A DNA stretch of 41,293 nucleotides from Tannockella sp964369175 (GCA_964369175.1 CAYJEM010000009.1:1-41293); one strand, 5' to 3'. Positions 9,030 to 17,023 are shown, numbered from the stretch's first letter. Made by a program: numbers and translations. The notes: generated by a model from the sequence alone, not told the origin.

Positions 9030-10937
9030 ATGCAAGAAGTAGACAAAAACAATGTAAACGCTACTGAAAAAAAGACGACAAATAGAAGAAAAACAACAAA
9101 TAATTCAAAACCAAGACAAAATCAAACAACAAATAAGCAAACAACAAACAAGCAAACTAAAACTAGGACAAATACAAAATCAAACCAAACTCGAAATAAT
9201 CAAACAAACAGACGTCGCACATCGAATTCAAAAAACACAAGAAAAGTAACTAATAATAGAAGCCAAAACATTGTCGGAAATGATGAGACAAAAGTATTTG
9301 CTTTAGGTGGACTTAATGAAGTTGGAAAAAACATGTATTGTGTTGAACATGATAATGAAATCGTTATTGTCGATGCCGGTGTTAAGTTTGCAGAAGAAGG
9401 ATTACCAGGTATTGACTATGTCATCCCTGATTATTCTTATTTAAAAGAAAATGAAGCTAAGGTACGTGGATTATTAATCACTCATGGTCATGAAGATCAC
9501 ATTGGGGGAATTCCATTTTTGCTTCAAATAGTAAAGGTTCCATTTATTTATGCAACACCTCTAGCAGCAGCTATGATTAAGCGTAAATTAGAAGAAAGAA
9601 AACTTACAAATGCAACAAAGATTATTCAAATCGATGATTCTTCAGTTGTAAAAACAAAGTATTTCAACATTGGATTTTTTAGAACAAACCACTCAATCCC
9701 CGAATCATTAGGAATGATTATTAATACCCCTAATGGCCGCATAGTATCGACTGGTGACTTTAAGTTTGATTTATCACCTGTTGGAGAATGTGCAGATTTC
9801 CAAAAAATGTCTTTTTTAGGAGAAACAGGAGTTACTTTATTATTAAGTGATTCTACAAATTCAGAAGTACCAAACTTTTCAATTAGTGAAAAGAAAGTTG
9901 CGCAGTCAGTTCAAGCGGAATTTAGAAAAGCAAAAGGCCGCATTATTGTGGCAACATTTGCATCAAATGTACACCGTGTTCAACAAATTGTTGAAGCAGC
10001 TGTAAAATTCAATAGAAAAATACTTGTATATGGTCGTTCTATGGAAAACAATATTCAAGTATCTAGACAAATGGGTTATATCAAAGCTCCTGATCGTTTC
10101 TTTATTAAAAATGATCAAGCAAAACGTATCCCTGATGATGAAATATTAATTTTATGTACTGGTTCTCAAGGAGAAGCACTAGCTGCATTAAGCCGCATTG
10201 CTGCTGGAACACATAAATTTGTAAAAATCAAATCTGGCGATACAGTTGTCTTTTCATCAAGTCCGATTCCAGGAAATGCTTATAGTATTAATCGTGTTGT
10301 AAACAAGTTATTTAGAGCCGGTGCAAGAGTACTTGTAAATAGTAGTTTTAACAACTTACATACATCCGGACATGCATCTCAAGAAGAACAGAAGTTAATG
10401 TTACTATTAACTAGACCAAAATATTTCTTTCCGGTACATGGTGAATATCGCATGTTGAAAATTCATGCAAAATTATCGCAGGAAGTTGGTGTACCAAAGG
10501 AAAATAGCTTCGTACTTGCCAATGGAGATACAATCTTACTAAAAGATGAAGAAGCACGTATTGGTCCACGTATTCATACAGACGATATTTATGTAGATGG
10601 TAATGATATTACAGGTCTTTCAACAGCTGTTATACGCGATCGTCAACTATTATCACAAGATGGAATGGTATCTATATTAATTAGCATGGATTCACGAACT
10701 GGAAAATTATTATCTCGTCCAGTAATTATTTCTCGTGGGTTTGTATATATGAAAGATAGTTTTAGAATGATTCGTGAAGCAGAAAACCTTGTTGGTGATA
10801 CACTAACAAAATTATTATCTGGAAAAACAACTTTTGGTGAAATTAAAAATACTGCTAGGGATACCCTATCTTCGTATTTCTATCGTAAGACAAAACGTAA
10901 TCCAATGATAATTCCTGTTATCATGAATAAAAAATAA
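9030..10937 (+). CDS. rnj: Ribonuclease J with basic N-terminal extension
   Basis: The metallo-beta-lactamase/beta-CASP core starts near residue 86 (KVFALGGLNEVGKN) and contains THGHEDH near residue 150, which binds the two Zn ions, then HSIPESLG, STGDFKFD, the beta-CASP segment and HTSGHASQEE. RNase J acts as a 5'-3' exonuclease and endonuclease in mRNA decay and rRNA maturation. The family core is about 550 residues; this protein has 635. The extra first 85 residues are almost entirely Asn, Thr, Lys, Arg, Gln and Ser with short repeats such as TTNKQ, hence disordered and strongly positive, probably an RNA- or partner-binding tail. AGGAGG lies 7 bases before the ATG. The stop codon overlaps the next start by one base. 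Confidence 0.95.
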   Translation: MQEVDKNNVNATEKKTTNRRKTTNNSKPRQNQTTNKQTTNKQTKTRTNTKSNQTRNNQTNRRRTSNSKNTRKVTNNRSQNIVGNDETKVFALGGLNEVGKNMYCVEHDNEIVIVDAGVKFAEEGLPGIDYVIPDYSYLKENEAKVRGLLITHGHEDHIGGIPFLLQIVKVPFIYATPLAAAMIKRKLEERKLTNATKIIQIDDSSVVKTKYFNIGFFRTNHSIPESLGMIINTPNGRIVSTGDFKFDLSPVGECADFQKMSFLGETGVTLLLSDSTNSEVPNFSISEKKVAQSVQAEFRKAKGRIIVATFASNVHRVQQIVEAAVKFNRKILVYGRSMENNIQVSRQMGYIKAPDRFFIKNDQAKRIPDDEILILCTGSQGEALAALSRIAAGTHKFVKIKSGDTVVFSSSPIPGNAYSINRVVNKLFRAGARVLVNSSFNNLHTSGHASQEEQKLMLLLTRPKYFFPVHGEYRMLKIHAKLSQEVGVPKENSFVLANGDTILLKDEEARIGPRIHTDDIYVDGNDITGLSTAVIRDRQLLSQDGMVSILISMDSRTGKLLSRPVIISRGFVYMKDSFRMIREAENLVGDTLTKLLSGKTTFGEIKNTARDTLSSYFYRKTKRNPMIIPVIMNKK

Positions 10938-11749
10938 TGAAGACAAGAAAAAAACTTATCAAAAGATTATTAATTATATTACTTATTATTTCTATTGGAG
11001 TTACATATTACTATAGTCGTTATATTGCTCCAAAAAATTATGTAGTCACAGACTACACAATAAGTGATACAATGCTTCCAGATACTTTTAACGGTTTTAC
11101 TATTGGTTATATTAGTGATATTAACTTATCTTTAGCTAGTGATATTGATCGCTTAGAAAAGATTGTTTCAAGCATTAATGAACAAAACTTTGATATGGTC
11201 ATCTTTGGTGGTGACTTGTATGATAAAGAAATTTTTGATGATACAAGAGTTATTGAGTTATTAAATTCAATAACATCTTCATCAGGAAAGTTTGCTGTTT
11301 TAGGGGAAAAAGATATTCTAGTAGATACAAAGGATATATTAGTAAAAAGTGGTTTTGAAGTTTTACATAATGAGTATCGCCCAATCTATAATCATGGTGA
11401 AGTAATACATTTTTATGGGCTAGAAAATAATGGCGATATTACTGGTTTAAAGCCAGCTGAGAGCGATGATAAATTTCATTTTGTTACAGTTCATCAACCT
11501 GACTACTTTGCAACAACTGCTAATGCTGGGATTTCCTTGCAGTTATCAGGACACAATCTAGGTGGATATATAAATATACCTTTTATTGGTGGTATCTTCA
11601 ACAAAGAAGAAGCAAATTTATATTCTAAAAATAGTATCGAAGAAAATATGCCAACATTACTCATCTCTAATGGTTTAGGTAACGAAAGCACATTTGAATA
11701 TCGATTTAATGCACCATTAGAAATACTATCAATAACACTTACAAAATAA
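10937..11749 (+). CDS. Membrane-anchored calcineurin-like phosphoesterase, degenerate metal site
   Basis: The 270-residue protein has a basic N-terminus, one membrane helix (about residues 9-26), then a YkuE/YaeI-like metallophosphoesterase fold. Aligned by motif order, D61-x-N63 replaces DxH, D93 in GGD is kept, G123-E-K-D replaces GNHD, H186 in HQPD is kept, and G205-H-N-L replaces GHTH. Four metal or catalytic residues are therefore missing (His, Asn, His, His) while the shape, including GGYINIPF after the last motif, is kept. It may be a catalytically dead binding protein. The one-base overlap with the RNase J gene makes them translationally coupled, and a terminator follows at once. Confidence 0.82.
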   Translation: MKTRKKLIKRLLIILLIISIGVTYYYSRYIAPKNYVVTDYTISDTMLPDTFNGFTIGYISDINLSLASDIDRLEKIVSSINEQNFDMVIFGGDLYDKEIFDDTRVIELLNSITSSSGKFAVLGEKDILVDTKDILVKSGFEVLHNEYRPIYNHGEVIHFYGLENNGDITGLKPAESDDKFHFVTVHQPDYFATTANAGISLQLSGHNLGGYINIPFIGGIFNKEEANLYSKNSIEENMPTLLISNGLGNESTFEYRFNAPLEILSITLTK

Positions 11750-11750
11750 A

Positions 11751-11779
11751 GGCTTCAGTCACTAGACTGAGGCCTTTTC
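11751..11779. terminator. Bidirectional terminator after the phosphoesterase-like gene
   Basis: 10-bp hairpin with one G-U pair (11751-11760, 11765-11774), loop ACTA, followed by TTTTCT on the plus strand and TTTATTTTG on the minus strand. It serves the convergent EIIB-like gene too. Confidence 0.8.
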
Positions 11780-12370
11780 TATATGTTTAATGATTTCTTT
11801 AACAAAACTATGATGCCCACTTTCATTATAGTGATGTTTTTCAATAAGTTGTGTATTTTCTATTTGTTTTTGGCAAGAACCAGGAAGCATAAATACTCGG
11901 TCATATTTATTGATATCATTACATATATCATGATAAGAGGTTGCATCAATTGTAATATCAATACGCTCTTTTTCCATTATTCTTTGAATTTTTTCAAGAA
12001 ATATATTAGCACTTAGCCCCGTAGTACAACAAAGAGCAATTCGATATGGAACTAGCCCACTATACAACTTGAGGGAATGATAAAATACTTTGTACGCTTC
12101 TTCAAACTGATTTAGACCAATAACATGAAAGTGTAAATAAAATAGTGTATTACCTGTGTTATCACAAATAATATATTCAAGAAATCCATTATCCCAAATA
12201 GTTATTTTCCCACGCGCTTTCCCGCCTTCAATCCATATCATATTACGCCCAGCATTATTTGATGACGTGCAAAATGAAAAATTATTTGTAAGGTACTTAT
12301 TTTCATCCAAAATAACATAACGATATATTATTTGTGCATATACCTTATTATAAAAATGATCCATTAGCAT
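11762..12370 (-). CDS. Unknown protein with C-terminal PTS EIIB-like domain
   Basis: The N-terminal 105 residues resemble nothing I recognise. From about residue 108 the sequence YRIALCCTTGLSANIFLEKIQ, then a helix, then DITIDATSYHDI and KYDRVFMLPG follow the order of a PTS lactose/cellobiose-type EIIB domain, in which the first-loop Cys (CxxG[LM]S) is phosphorylated by EIIA. Here the loop reads CCTTGLSA, so a phosphorylatable Cys is kept. No EIIA, EIIC or HTH domain is visible in the protein or nearby, so a sensory or regulatory role is more likely than transport. GGGGGTGA precedes the ATG. It starts 45 bases after murE and may be co-transcribed with it. Confidence 0.6.
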   Translation of the reverse strand: MLMDHFYNKVYAQIIYRYVILDENKYLTNNFSFCTSSNNAGRNMIWIEGGKARGKITIWDNGFLEYIICDNTGNTLFYLHFHVIGLNQFEEAYKVFYHSLKLYSGLVPYRIALCCTTGLSANIFLEKIQRIMEKERIDITIDATSYHDICNDINKYDRVFMLPGSCQKQIENTQLIEKHHYNESGHHSFVKEIIKHIEKASV

Positions 12371-12407
12371 ACAATCACCCCCATATATTTTTAGTATACA
12401 CTATTTT

Positions 12408-12432
12408 TTATTAAATTACTGTAATTTAATAA
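12408..12432. repeat. AT-rich palindrome over the murE stop codon
   Basis: Perfect 12-bp arms TTATTAAATTAC/GTAATTTAATAA around a single T. It can fold in RNA but has no T tract after it on the minus strand, so I do not call it a terminator. Confidence 0.55.
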
Positions 12433-13774
12433 ATTCTTTAATACTATCGTAATCACTATAAGGAATGTGTTGATCATTAATAATTTGAATACTTTCATGA
12501 CCTTTTCCAAGAACAAGCAATACATCGCTCTTTTCTAACATTGAACACCCTTGAAAGATAGCCTTTTTTCGATCAGTAATGACTTCATAATTTGTATTTG
12601 TAAGTAATGCCGTCATATCATTGATGATTGTCATCGGGTCTTCATTTCGAGGATTGTCATTTGTGAAAATTACATAATCACTATACTTTGTTGCAATTAT
12701 CCCTATTATTGGTCGTTTTTGACTATCACGGCATCCTCCGCATCCTACAATAGTAATAATTCTTGATTTTGTTGTTTCTTTAAATGATAATAACACTTTT
12801 TTTATCGCGTCTGGAGTATGCGCAAAATCAATAACAGCACTTCCTTTGTTTAACACGATACGTTGACTTCTACCTTTTGGTAATGTGATTTTTTTGCTTT
12901 CTTCAATCACTGCAACACTATGACTATCAATTTGTAGACAAATCAATAACGCTAAAATATAATTATAAACATTATAACTACCTACAATATCAATATCTAC
13001 TAAATAACGATGTCCATATAGAAATAATACTTGTATTTTATTTTCATGATTACAAATACGCAATATTTGCATATCACTAGTACAGTTTCCGTAGCTGATT
13101 GAATTATTGCTAACAAAGTGATGGTGATACTTATCATCTTTATTATATATAATAATGGTACGATCTTTTTGATGATTAAGAATTTGTTTTTTTGCAGCAA
13201 TATAATCTTCCATAGTATGATGGTAATCTAAGTGATCAAGTGTTATATTTGTATATCCAATAATATCAAACTTTAATTTCCCGATCCTTCTTTGCTCTAA
13301 AGCAATCGACGTCACTTCCATAATTACAACTGTACATCCTTCATTGTAGGCAGTTAGTAAGCATTCATATAAAGTAAGAATATCTGGTGTTGTATTTACT
13401 AAAGGCAAATGATATGTCCCACAAAAAAATCCCAAAGTTCCAATTGTAGCACATTTTATGTCTCGATTTTCTAATATGTTTTGTACAAAGTGACATGTTG
13501 TTGTTTTTCCATTTGTTCCAGTAACTGCAATAATTTTAAGCTTTGAAATGGTTTCTTGATACTTTGTATCTAAGTATGTTTCTAGATATTTTCGTGTGCT
13601 TTTTACATACGTAACATCTGCTTGTTCATACTCCTTTTTTTCAACAATTATGTTTACTGCCCCATTATCAATGGCTTCTTGTATATAGTTATGTCCATCA
13701 TGATTGATACCACTGATTGCAACAAAGGTATCTCCTTTTACTACTTTTCTTGAATCTGTTTTGATTGATAACAT
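12416..13774 (-). CDS. murE: UDP-N-acetylmuramyl-tripeptide synthetase MurE
   Basis: Mur ligase of 452 residues. The N-terminal TDSRKVVKGDTFVA motif binds UDP-MurNAc-dipeptide, VTGTNGKTTT is the ATP loop, EVTSIALEQ and TNITLDHLDYH follow, and the C-terminal domain has DFAHTPDA and DNPRNEDP. It adds the third amino acid of the peptidoglycan stem peptide in the cytoplasm. The DNPR motif is the one associated with meso-diaminopimelate rather than lysine. The protein is about 40 residues shorter than E. coli MurE, mostly at the N-terminus. GAGGTGA lies before the ATG within a 7-bp stem (13783-13800), which could moderate translation. Other mur genes are not nearby. Confidence 0.9.
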   Translation of the reverse strand: MLSIKTDSRKVVKGDTFVAISGINHDGHNYIQEAIDNGAVNIIVEKKEYEQADVTYVKSTRKYLETYLDTKYQETISKLKIIAVTGTNGKTTTCHFVQNILENRDIKCATIGTLGFFCGTYHLPLVNTTPDILTLYECLLTAYNEGCTVVIMEVTSIALEQRRIGKLKFDIIGYTNITLDHLDYHHTMEDYIAAKKQILNHQKDRTIIIYNKDDKYHHHFVSNNSISYGNCTSDMQILRICNHENKIQVLFLYGHRYLVDIDIVGSYNVYNYILALLICLQIDSHSVAVIEESKKITLPKGRSQRIVLNKGSAVIDFAHTPDAIKKVLLSFKETTKSRIITIVGCGGCRDSQKRPIIGIIATKYSDYVIFTNDNPRNEDPMTIINDMTALLTNTNYEVITDRKKAIFQGCSMLEKSDVLLVLGKGHESIQIINDQHIPYSDYDSIKEFIKLQ

Positions 13775-13819
13775 TTTTTCACCTCATAATACTTTATGAG
13801 TGAATATTAAAAATATGTA

Positions 13820-13844
13820 ATAAAAAAGCTAATTTTTAATTAGC
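13820..13844 (-). terminator. Terminator after hflX and the 62-residue gene
   Basis: GCTAATT/AATTAGC perfect arms (13828-13834, 13838-13844) with a 3-base loop, followed on the minus strand by TTTTTTATTA. Confidence 0.8.
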
Positions 13845-14032
13845 TAATTTATAATAATGTTTTCATTTTTATCTTCATTAAATTGATTTTCTATTTTATC
13901 TTTTGAAGCAAGAATCATTTTGCGTATTTCTTCTAATGTTATTTCTTGTGTTAGTTTTTCAAAAGCTTCCTTGCCATCCTTTGCTTCAATTGCGATTGCT
14001 AGATGCAATTGAAATAATTTATTATCATCCAT
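13844..14032 (-). CDS. Small hypothetical protein, 62 residues
   Basis: I do not recognise this protein. It is charged and predicted to be mostly helical (FQLHLAIAIEAKDGKEAFEKL, then EITLEEIRKMILASKDKIEN), soluble, without cysteine or a membrane segment. It is very probably real: TAGGAGGTAAGC lies 7 bases before the ATG and overlaps the hflX stop codon, the spacing to hflX is 10 bases, and a strong terminator starts in its own stop codon. It is thus the second gene of an hflX operon and likely translationally coupled to it. Confidence 0.75.
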   Translation of the reverse strand: MDDNKLFQLHLAIAIEAKDGKEAFEKLTQEITLEEIRKMILASKDKIENQFNEDKNENIIIN

Positions 14033-14042
14033 TGCTTACCTC

Positions 14043-15269
14043 CTAATGTTGAACTCGAAAATGTTTATATCTAGCGATAATCTTTTTATGTCCTGAACCA
14101 CGAATATAAATATAGTTATCACCATATATAATATCATCCACATTTGTATTTTGTTGCAAATCTGTAAAAGCTTTTGCTTCACTATATGGTATATGGTATT
14201 CATATACTGCATAATCTGTAAATAAGATTGTTGCTATTTCTTCTTTTAATGTATCAATATTTATATTTTCTTTAGCACTAATATAAACATACGGTTTTTG
14301 TGGTGTAATCATTGCATATTTATTCTTATCTATTTTATTATATGCGTAAATTGTTGGAATGTCACTAGCGCCTAATTGTTCTAAAACATGTTTTGTAGTT
14401 GCAAGTTCAATTTCAAACTCTTTGGCACTACTATCAAGTACATGAATAATGACATCTGCTTCTTTAATTTCTTCTAATGTCGAACGAAACGCTTGTACTA
14501 GATGGTGTGGTAAACGATGAATAAAACCTACTGTATCAGTAATGATACAATTTGTGTTTCTAATCTTTGTTTTTCGTGAAGATGTTTCTAGCGTTGCAAA
14601 AAGCATATCTTTTTCTAATACTGCTTTTTCTTTGTTATCTGTTAGAGCATTGAGTAGTGTTGACTTACCACTATTTGTATATCCAACTAATGCAACTACA
14701 GATACATTATTTTGTTGACGACGTTTTCTTTGTGTTTGTCTTTGTTTTACAATTTCAGCTAACTGACTTTTTGCCAGATGTAATTGTTGATATATTTTAC
14801 GTCTATCTAATTCTAATTGCTTTTCTCCACTACCACGGAAGTTAGAACCTCCCATTTGTCCAGTTAACTCAGCCTTAGAACCAATAAGCCTTGGCAATAA
14901 GTATTGATATTGTGCTATCTCAACTTGTAATTTCGCTTCTTTAGTTTTTGCCCGTTGTTTAAAAATACGTAAAATTAGATCGCTACGATCGATAACATCA
15001 ACACCTAATTCATCAATTAAGTTTTTCATTTGTAAAGGTGATAGTTCTTCATCAAAGATAACAACAACATCCTCTTCTAAAAGTAATTTTATTTCTTCTA
15101 TTTTCCCTGAACCAATAAATGTACTTGGTCTAATTTTATCAATATTTTGAGATACCTCACTAACTATTTCAATATAACAGGCACGTGCTAATTCTATCAG
15201 CTCTTCCCTTGATTTTAATGCATCATATGCCATATGAGGATATGTTACAATAACCATTAATCCTTTCAT
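14043..15269 (-). CDS. hflX: Ribosome-associated GTPase HflX
   Basis: The 408-residue protein has the HflX N-terminal domain (STFIGSGKIEEI, VIDRSDLILRIF), the Gly-rich linker QMGGSNFRGSGEKQLELDRR, and a G domain with G1 GYTNSGKST near residue 195, G3 DTVGF and G4 NKID. HflX binds 50S subunits and splits stalled ribosomes in stress. The open frame runs 56 codons further upstream, but ATG 15269 is the start. It follows GAGGTGAT closely, begins MKGLMVIVTYP as in the family, and the upstream part is antisense to the divergent YlbJ-like gene. The next gene overlaps with its ribosome site. Confidence 0.94.
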   Translation of the reverse strand: MKGLMVIVTYPHMAYDALKSREELIELARACYIEIVSEVSQNIDKIRPSTFIGSGKIEEIKLLLEEDVVVIFDEELSPLQMKNLIDELGVDVIDRSDLILRIFKQRAKTKEAKLQVEIAQYQYLLPRLIGSKAELTGQMGGSNFRGSGEKQLELDRRKIYQQLHLAKSQLAEIVKQRQTQRKRRQQNNVSVVALVGYTNSGKSTLLNALTDNKEKAVLEKDMLFATLETSSRKTKIRNTNCIITDTVGFIHRLPHHLVQAFRSTLEEIKEADVIIHVLDSSAKEFEIELATTKHVLEQLGASDIPTIYAYNKIDKNKYAMITPQKPYVYISAKENINIDTLKEEIATILFTDYAVYEYHIPYSEAKAFTDLQQNTNVDDIIYGDNYIYIRGSGHKKIIARYKHFRVQH

Positions 15270-15329
15270 TTTATCACCTCGTTTTATATATTCTACATTA
15301 TTTTTGATTACTTTTCTATAAGGAGTCCT

Positions 15330-16247
15330 ATGAAAAAAACAAATTATATCATTACTGTTGTTTGTATTACAATTATTACAGGTTATTGCTTTATCAATGT
15401 AAATGATACCATTACCCTTAGCAACAATATTCTCCAACTTGTTATTAATAACTTACTCCCAACACTACTACCTTTTATGATTTTACTTTCCTTATGTGTA
15501 TCTTTAGGTATTATTCATATTCTTGGCTATTTTATACAATTTCTGTTTATACCTTTGTTTAAATTATCGCCAACAATGTCAACAATTTATTTCTTTTCGT
15601 TTTTTTGTGGATATCCAACTATTTACAAAATAATCCATGATACTTATCAAAACAAACTACTCAATGTAGCACAGGTGCAACGATTACTTACTATGTGTAA
15701 TATTGCATCACCTATCTTTTTCTTTATAACGATTTCACTACCTTATGGGTTTCTTATTTATATTTGTCATATTTTACCAAGTATTATATATTCTTTATCT
15801 TATAATAATAAACCACACTATCAAAGTATTAATGAAACGGTTCAATTAGTTAAGAATTCGCATAAAAATTTAAACTGTGCCCTAAAAAATAGTTTTATTA
15901 GCAGTATGCAAGCATTTCTATTTATTACTGGTTACCTAATTGTATTTCAGTGTATTAGTAGTTTTTTATTTCAAATCATAAACAATATAATGCTTACTAG
16001 TTTTTTAAATGGAATACTGGAGTTTAGTTCTGGTGCTATCGCACTTTCTAAGATACCTATGACGCCATTAATTTATGGGCTGATATCTTTTATTTTAAGC
16101 TTTACAAGTTGTAGTATTTTAATGCAGATGGATACCTTTTTAGATGGTATTCCATGTAACTTCAAAAAAATAATTATGAGTCGCTTACTATTTGCATGTT
16201 CCTCATTTACTCTTGCTTATCTTAGTACTGCATATTTTATGCAATAA
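15330..16247 (+). CDS. YlbJ-like polytopic membrane protein (nucleoside-recognition/GATE fold)
   Basis: A 305-residue protein with about eight membrane helices. The stretch LLPTLLPFMILLSLCVSLGI, the FFCGYPTIYKIIHDTYQ loop and RLLTMCNIASPIFF correspond in order to YlbJ, whose family shows (A/S)GYP and a N-x-S-x-P segment. YlbJ is a sporulation-associated membrane protein in Bacillus; homologues also occur in non-sporeformers, with unknown substrates. AAGGAG lies before the ATG. It is divergent from hflX with only 60 bases between the two starts, and it is followed by rubrerythrin, which has its own promoter. Low GC and Ile/Phe/Ser-rich composition are as expected for a membrane protein here. 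Confidence 0.72.
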   Translation: MKKTNYIITVVCITIITGYCFINVNDTITLSNNILQLVINNLLPTLLPFMILLSLCVSLGIIHILGYFIQFLFIPLFKLSPTMSTIYFFSFFCGYPTIYKIIHDTYQNKLLNVAQVQRLLTMCNIASPIFFFITISLPYGFLIYICHILPSIIYSLSYNNKPHYQSINETVQLVKNSHKNLNCALKNSFISSMQAFLFITGYLIVFQCISSFLFQIINNIMLTSFLNGILEFSSGAIALSKIPMTPLIYGLISFILSFTSCSILMQMDTFLDGIPCNFKKIIMSRLLFACSSFTLAYLSTAYFMQ

Positions 16248-16249
16248 TT

Positions 16250-16283
16250 TTAGTTACGTGTTATACTATACCTATAAGGTATA
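16250..16283 (+). promoter_or_regulatory. Rubrerythrin promoter with palindrome over the -10 box
   Basis: TTAGTT, 17 bases, then TATAAG (16273-16278). The -10 lies at the centre of a perfect repeat TATACC-TATAA-GGTATA (16267-16283), a placement typical of a repressor site. It only partly resembles the PerR consensus. Confidence 0.4.
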
Positions 16284-16302
16284 ATTATAAGGAGGACATA
16301 AA

Positions 16303-16887
16303 ATGACTGGATTAAAAGGGACAAAAACATTAGAAAATTTAATGCATGCTTTTGCAGGAGAGTCGCAAGCAAGAAACCGATATACGTACTGGGCTTCGAT
16401 TGCTAAAAAGGAAGGATATGTTGAAATTCAAAATATATTTCTAGAAACTGCAAATCAAGAAAAAGAACATGCAAAAAGATTAATGAAATTAGCAAATGTT
16501 GATGCTAAGGGAGAAACCGTATATGTAGAAGGAAAATTCCCAGTATTGCTTGGAACAACTGTTGAAAACTTAAAAGCTGCAGCTGAAGGTGAAAATGAAG
16601 AGTACACTCAAATGTATCCATCATTTGCACGCATCGCTCGTGAAGAAGGATTTGATGCTATTGCCCAAGTATTTGATTCGATAGCTGTTGCAGAAAAATT
16701 CCATGAGGAAAGATACTTAAAATTATTAGAAACTATTGAAAATGCAACAGTCTTCAAAAAAGATAAGAGTGTTTCTTGGAAATGTAATAACTGTGGATAT
16801 ATTCATGAAGGTGTTGAAGCACCTGAAGTTTGTCCAGCATGTGCACATCCACAAGCGCATTTTGAAGTTAATAGATTTTTCCTATAA
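16303..16887 (+). CDS. rbr: Rubrerythrin
   Basis: The 194-residue protein has an N-terminal di-iron four-helix bundle with the two ExxH/E pairs (AGESQARNRY, ANQEKEHAKR and later REEGFDAIAQ, AEKFHEERY) and a C-terminal rubredoxin-type iron site with CNNCGY and CPACAHP. It is the classical form that reduces hydrogen peroxide in anaerobes, taking electrons through its Fe(Cys)4 centre from NADH-linked donors. AAGGAGG lies 9 bases before the ATG. It is transcribed alone and ends in a terminator. Its presence supports an anaerobic lifestyle with oxidative-stress defence. Confidence 0.96.
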   Translation: MTGLKGTKTLENLMHAFAGESQARNRYTYWASIAKKEGYVEIQNIFLETANQEKEHAKRLMKLANVDAKGETVYVEGKFPVLLGTTVENLKAAAEGENEEYTQMYPSFARIAREEGFDAIAQVFDSIAVAEKFHEERYLKLLETIENATVFKKDKSVSWKCNNCGYIHEGVEAPEVCPACAHPQAHFEVNRFFL

Positions 16888-16917
16888 AAAAAGCAAGGGA
16901 TAACCCTTGTTTTTTAT
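16886..16917. terminator. Bidirectional terminator between rubrerythrin and the aroE operon
   Basis: CAAGGG/CCCTTG stem extended by A-T pairs and one G-U pair, followed by six Ts on the plus strand and seven Ts on the minus strand. Confidence 0.85.
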
Positions 16918-17000
16918 TATCCAATTACTAGATATTGTATCACTGCAGCTATTAACAACACTCCAGCAATAATAAAACGTACTTGATATCCTTTATTCAT
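16917..17000 (-). CDS. Candidate 27-residue membrane peptide
   Basis: An ATG at 17000 opens a 27-codon frame ending in TAA at the terminator. The peptide MNKGYQVRF is followed by one hydrophobic stretch (IIAGVLLIAAVIQYLVIG), a typical single-helix membrane peptide. It is the last possible gene of the aroE-rdgB-trmL-DUF1461 operon, 23 bases after the DUF1461 stop, and fills an otherwise empty 100 bases. Against it: no clear ribosome site, and the ATG lies in the loop of a perfect 10-bp hairpin. An upstream start such as ATT (giving IIGNPLF before Met) cannot be excluded. No known family is claimed. Confidence 0.42.
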   Translation of the reverse strand: MNKGYQVRFIIAGVLLIAAVIQYLVIG

Positions 17001-17011
17001 AAATAAAGGAT
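16988..17011 (-). repeat. Hairpin with the small-ORF start codon in its loop
   Basis: Perfect 10-bp arms ATCCTTTATT (16988-16997) and AATAAAGGAT (17002-17011) around a 4-base loop that holds the CAT/ATG. There is no T tract after it, so it is not a terminator. Confidence 0.6.
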
Positions 17012-17023
17012 TCCCAATAATAC

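Noticed and set aside
12408..12432. Palindrome after murE as a terminator
   Set aside because: On the transcribed strand it is followed by As and not Ts; the stem is all A-T except one pair near the loop.
13000..13200. Frame inside murE in another register
   Set aside because: It has no ribosome site, its composition is biased, and it lies wholly within a confident gene; it is a shadow frame, as are the other frames nested in known genes.
15270..15437. Upstream in-frame extension of hflX (56 more codons)
   Set aside because: It is antisense to the start of the YlbJ-like gene, has no family similarity, and the ATG at 15269 has a good ribosome site and the family N-terminus.
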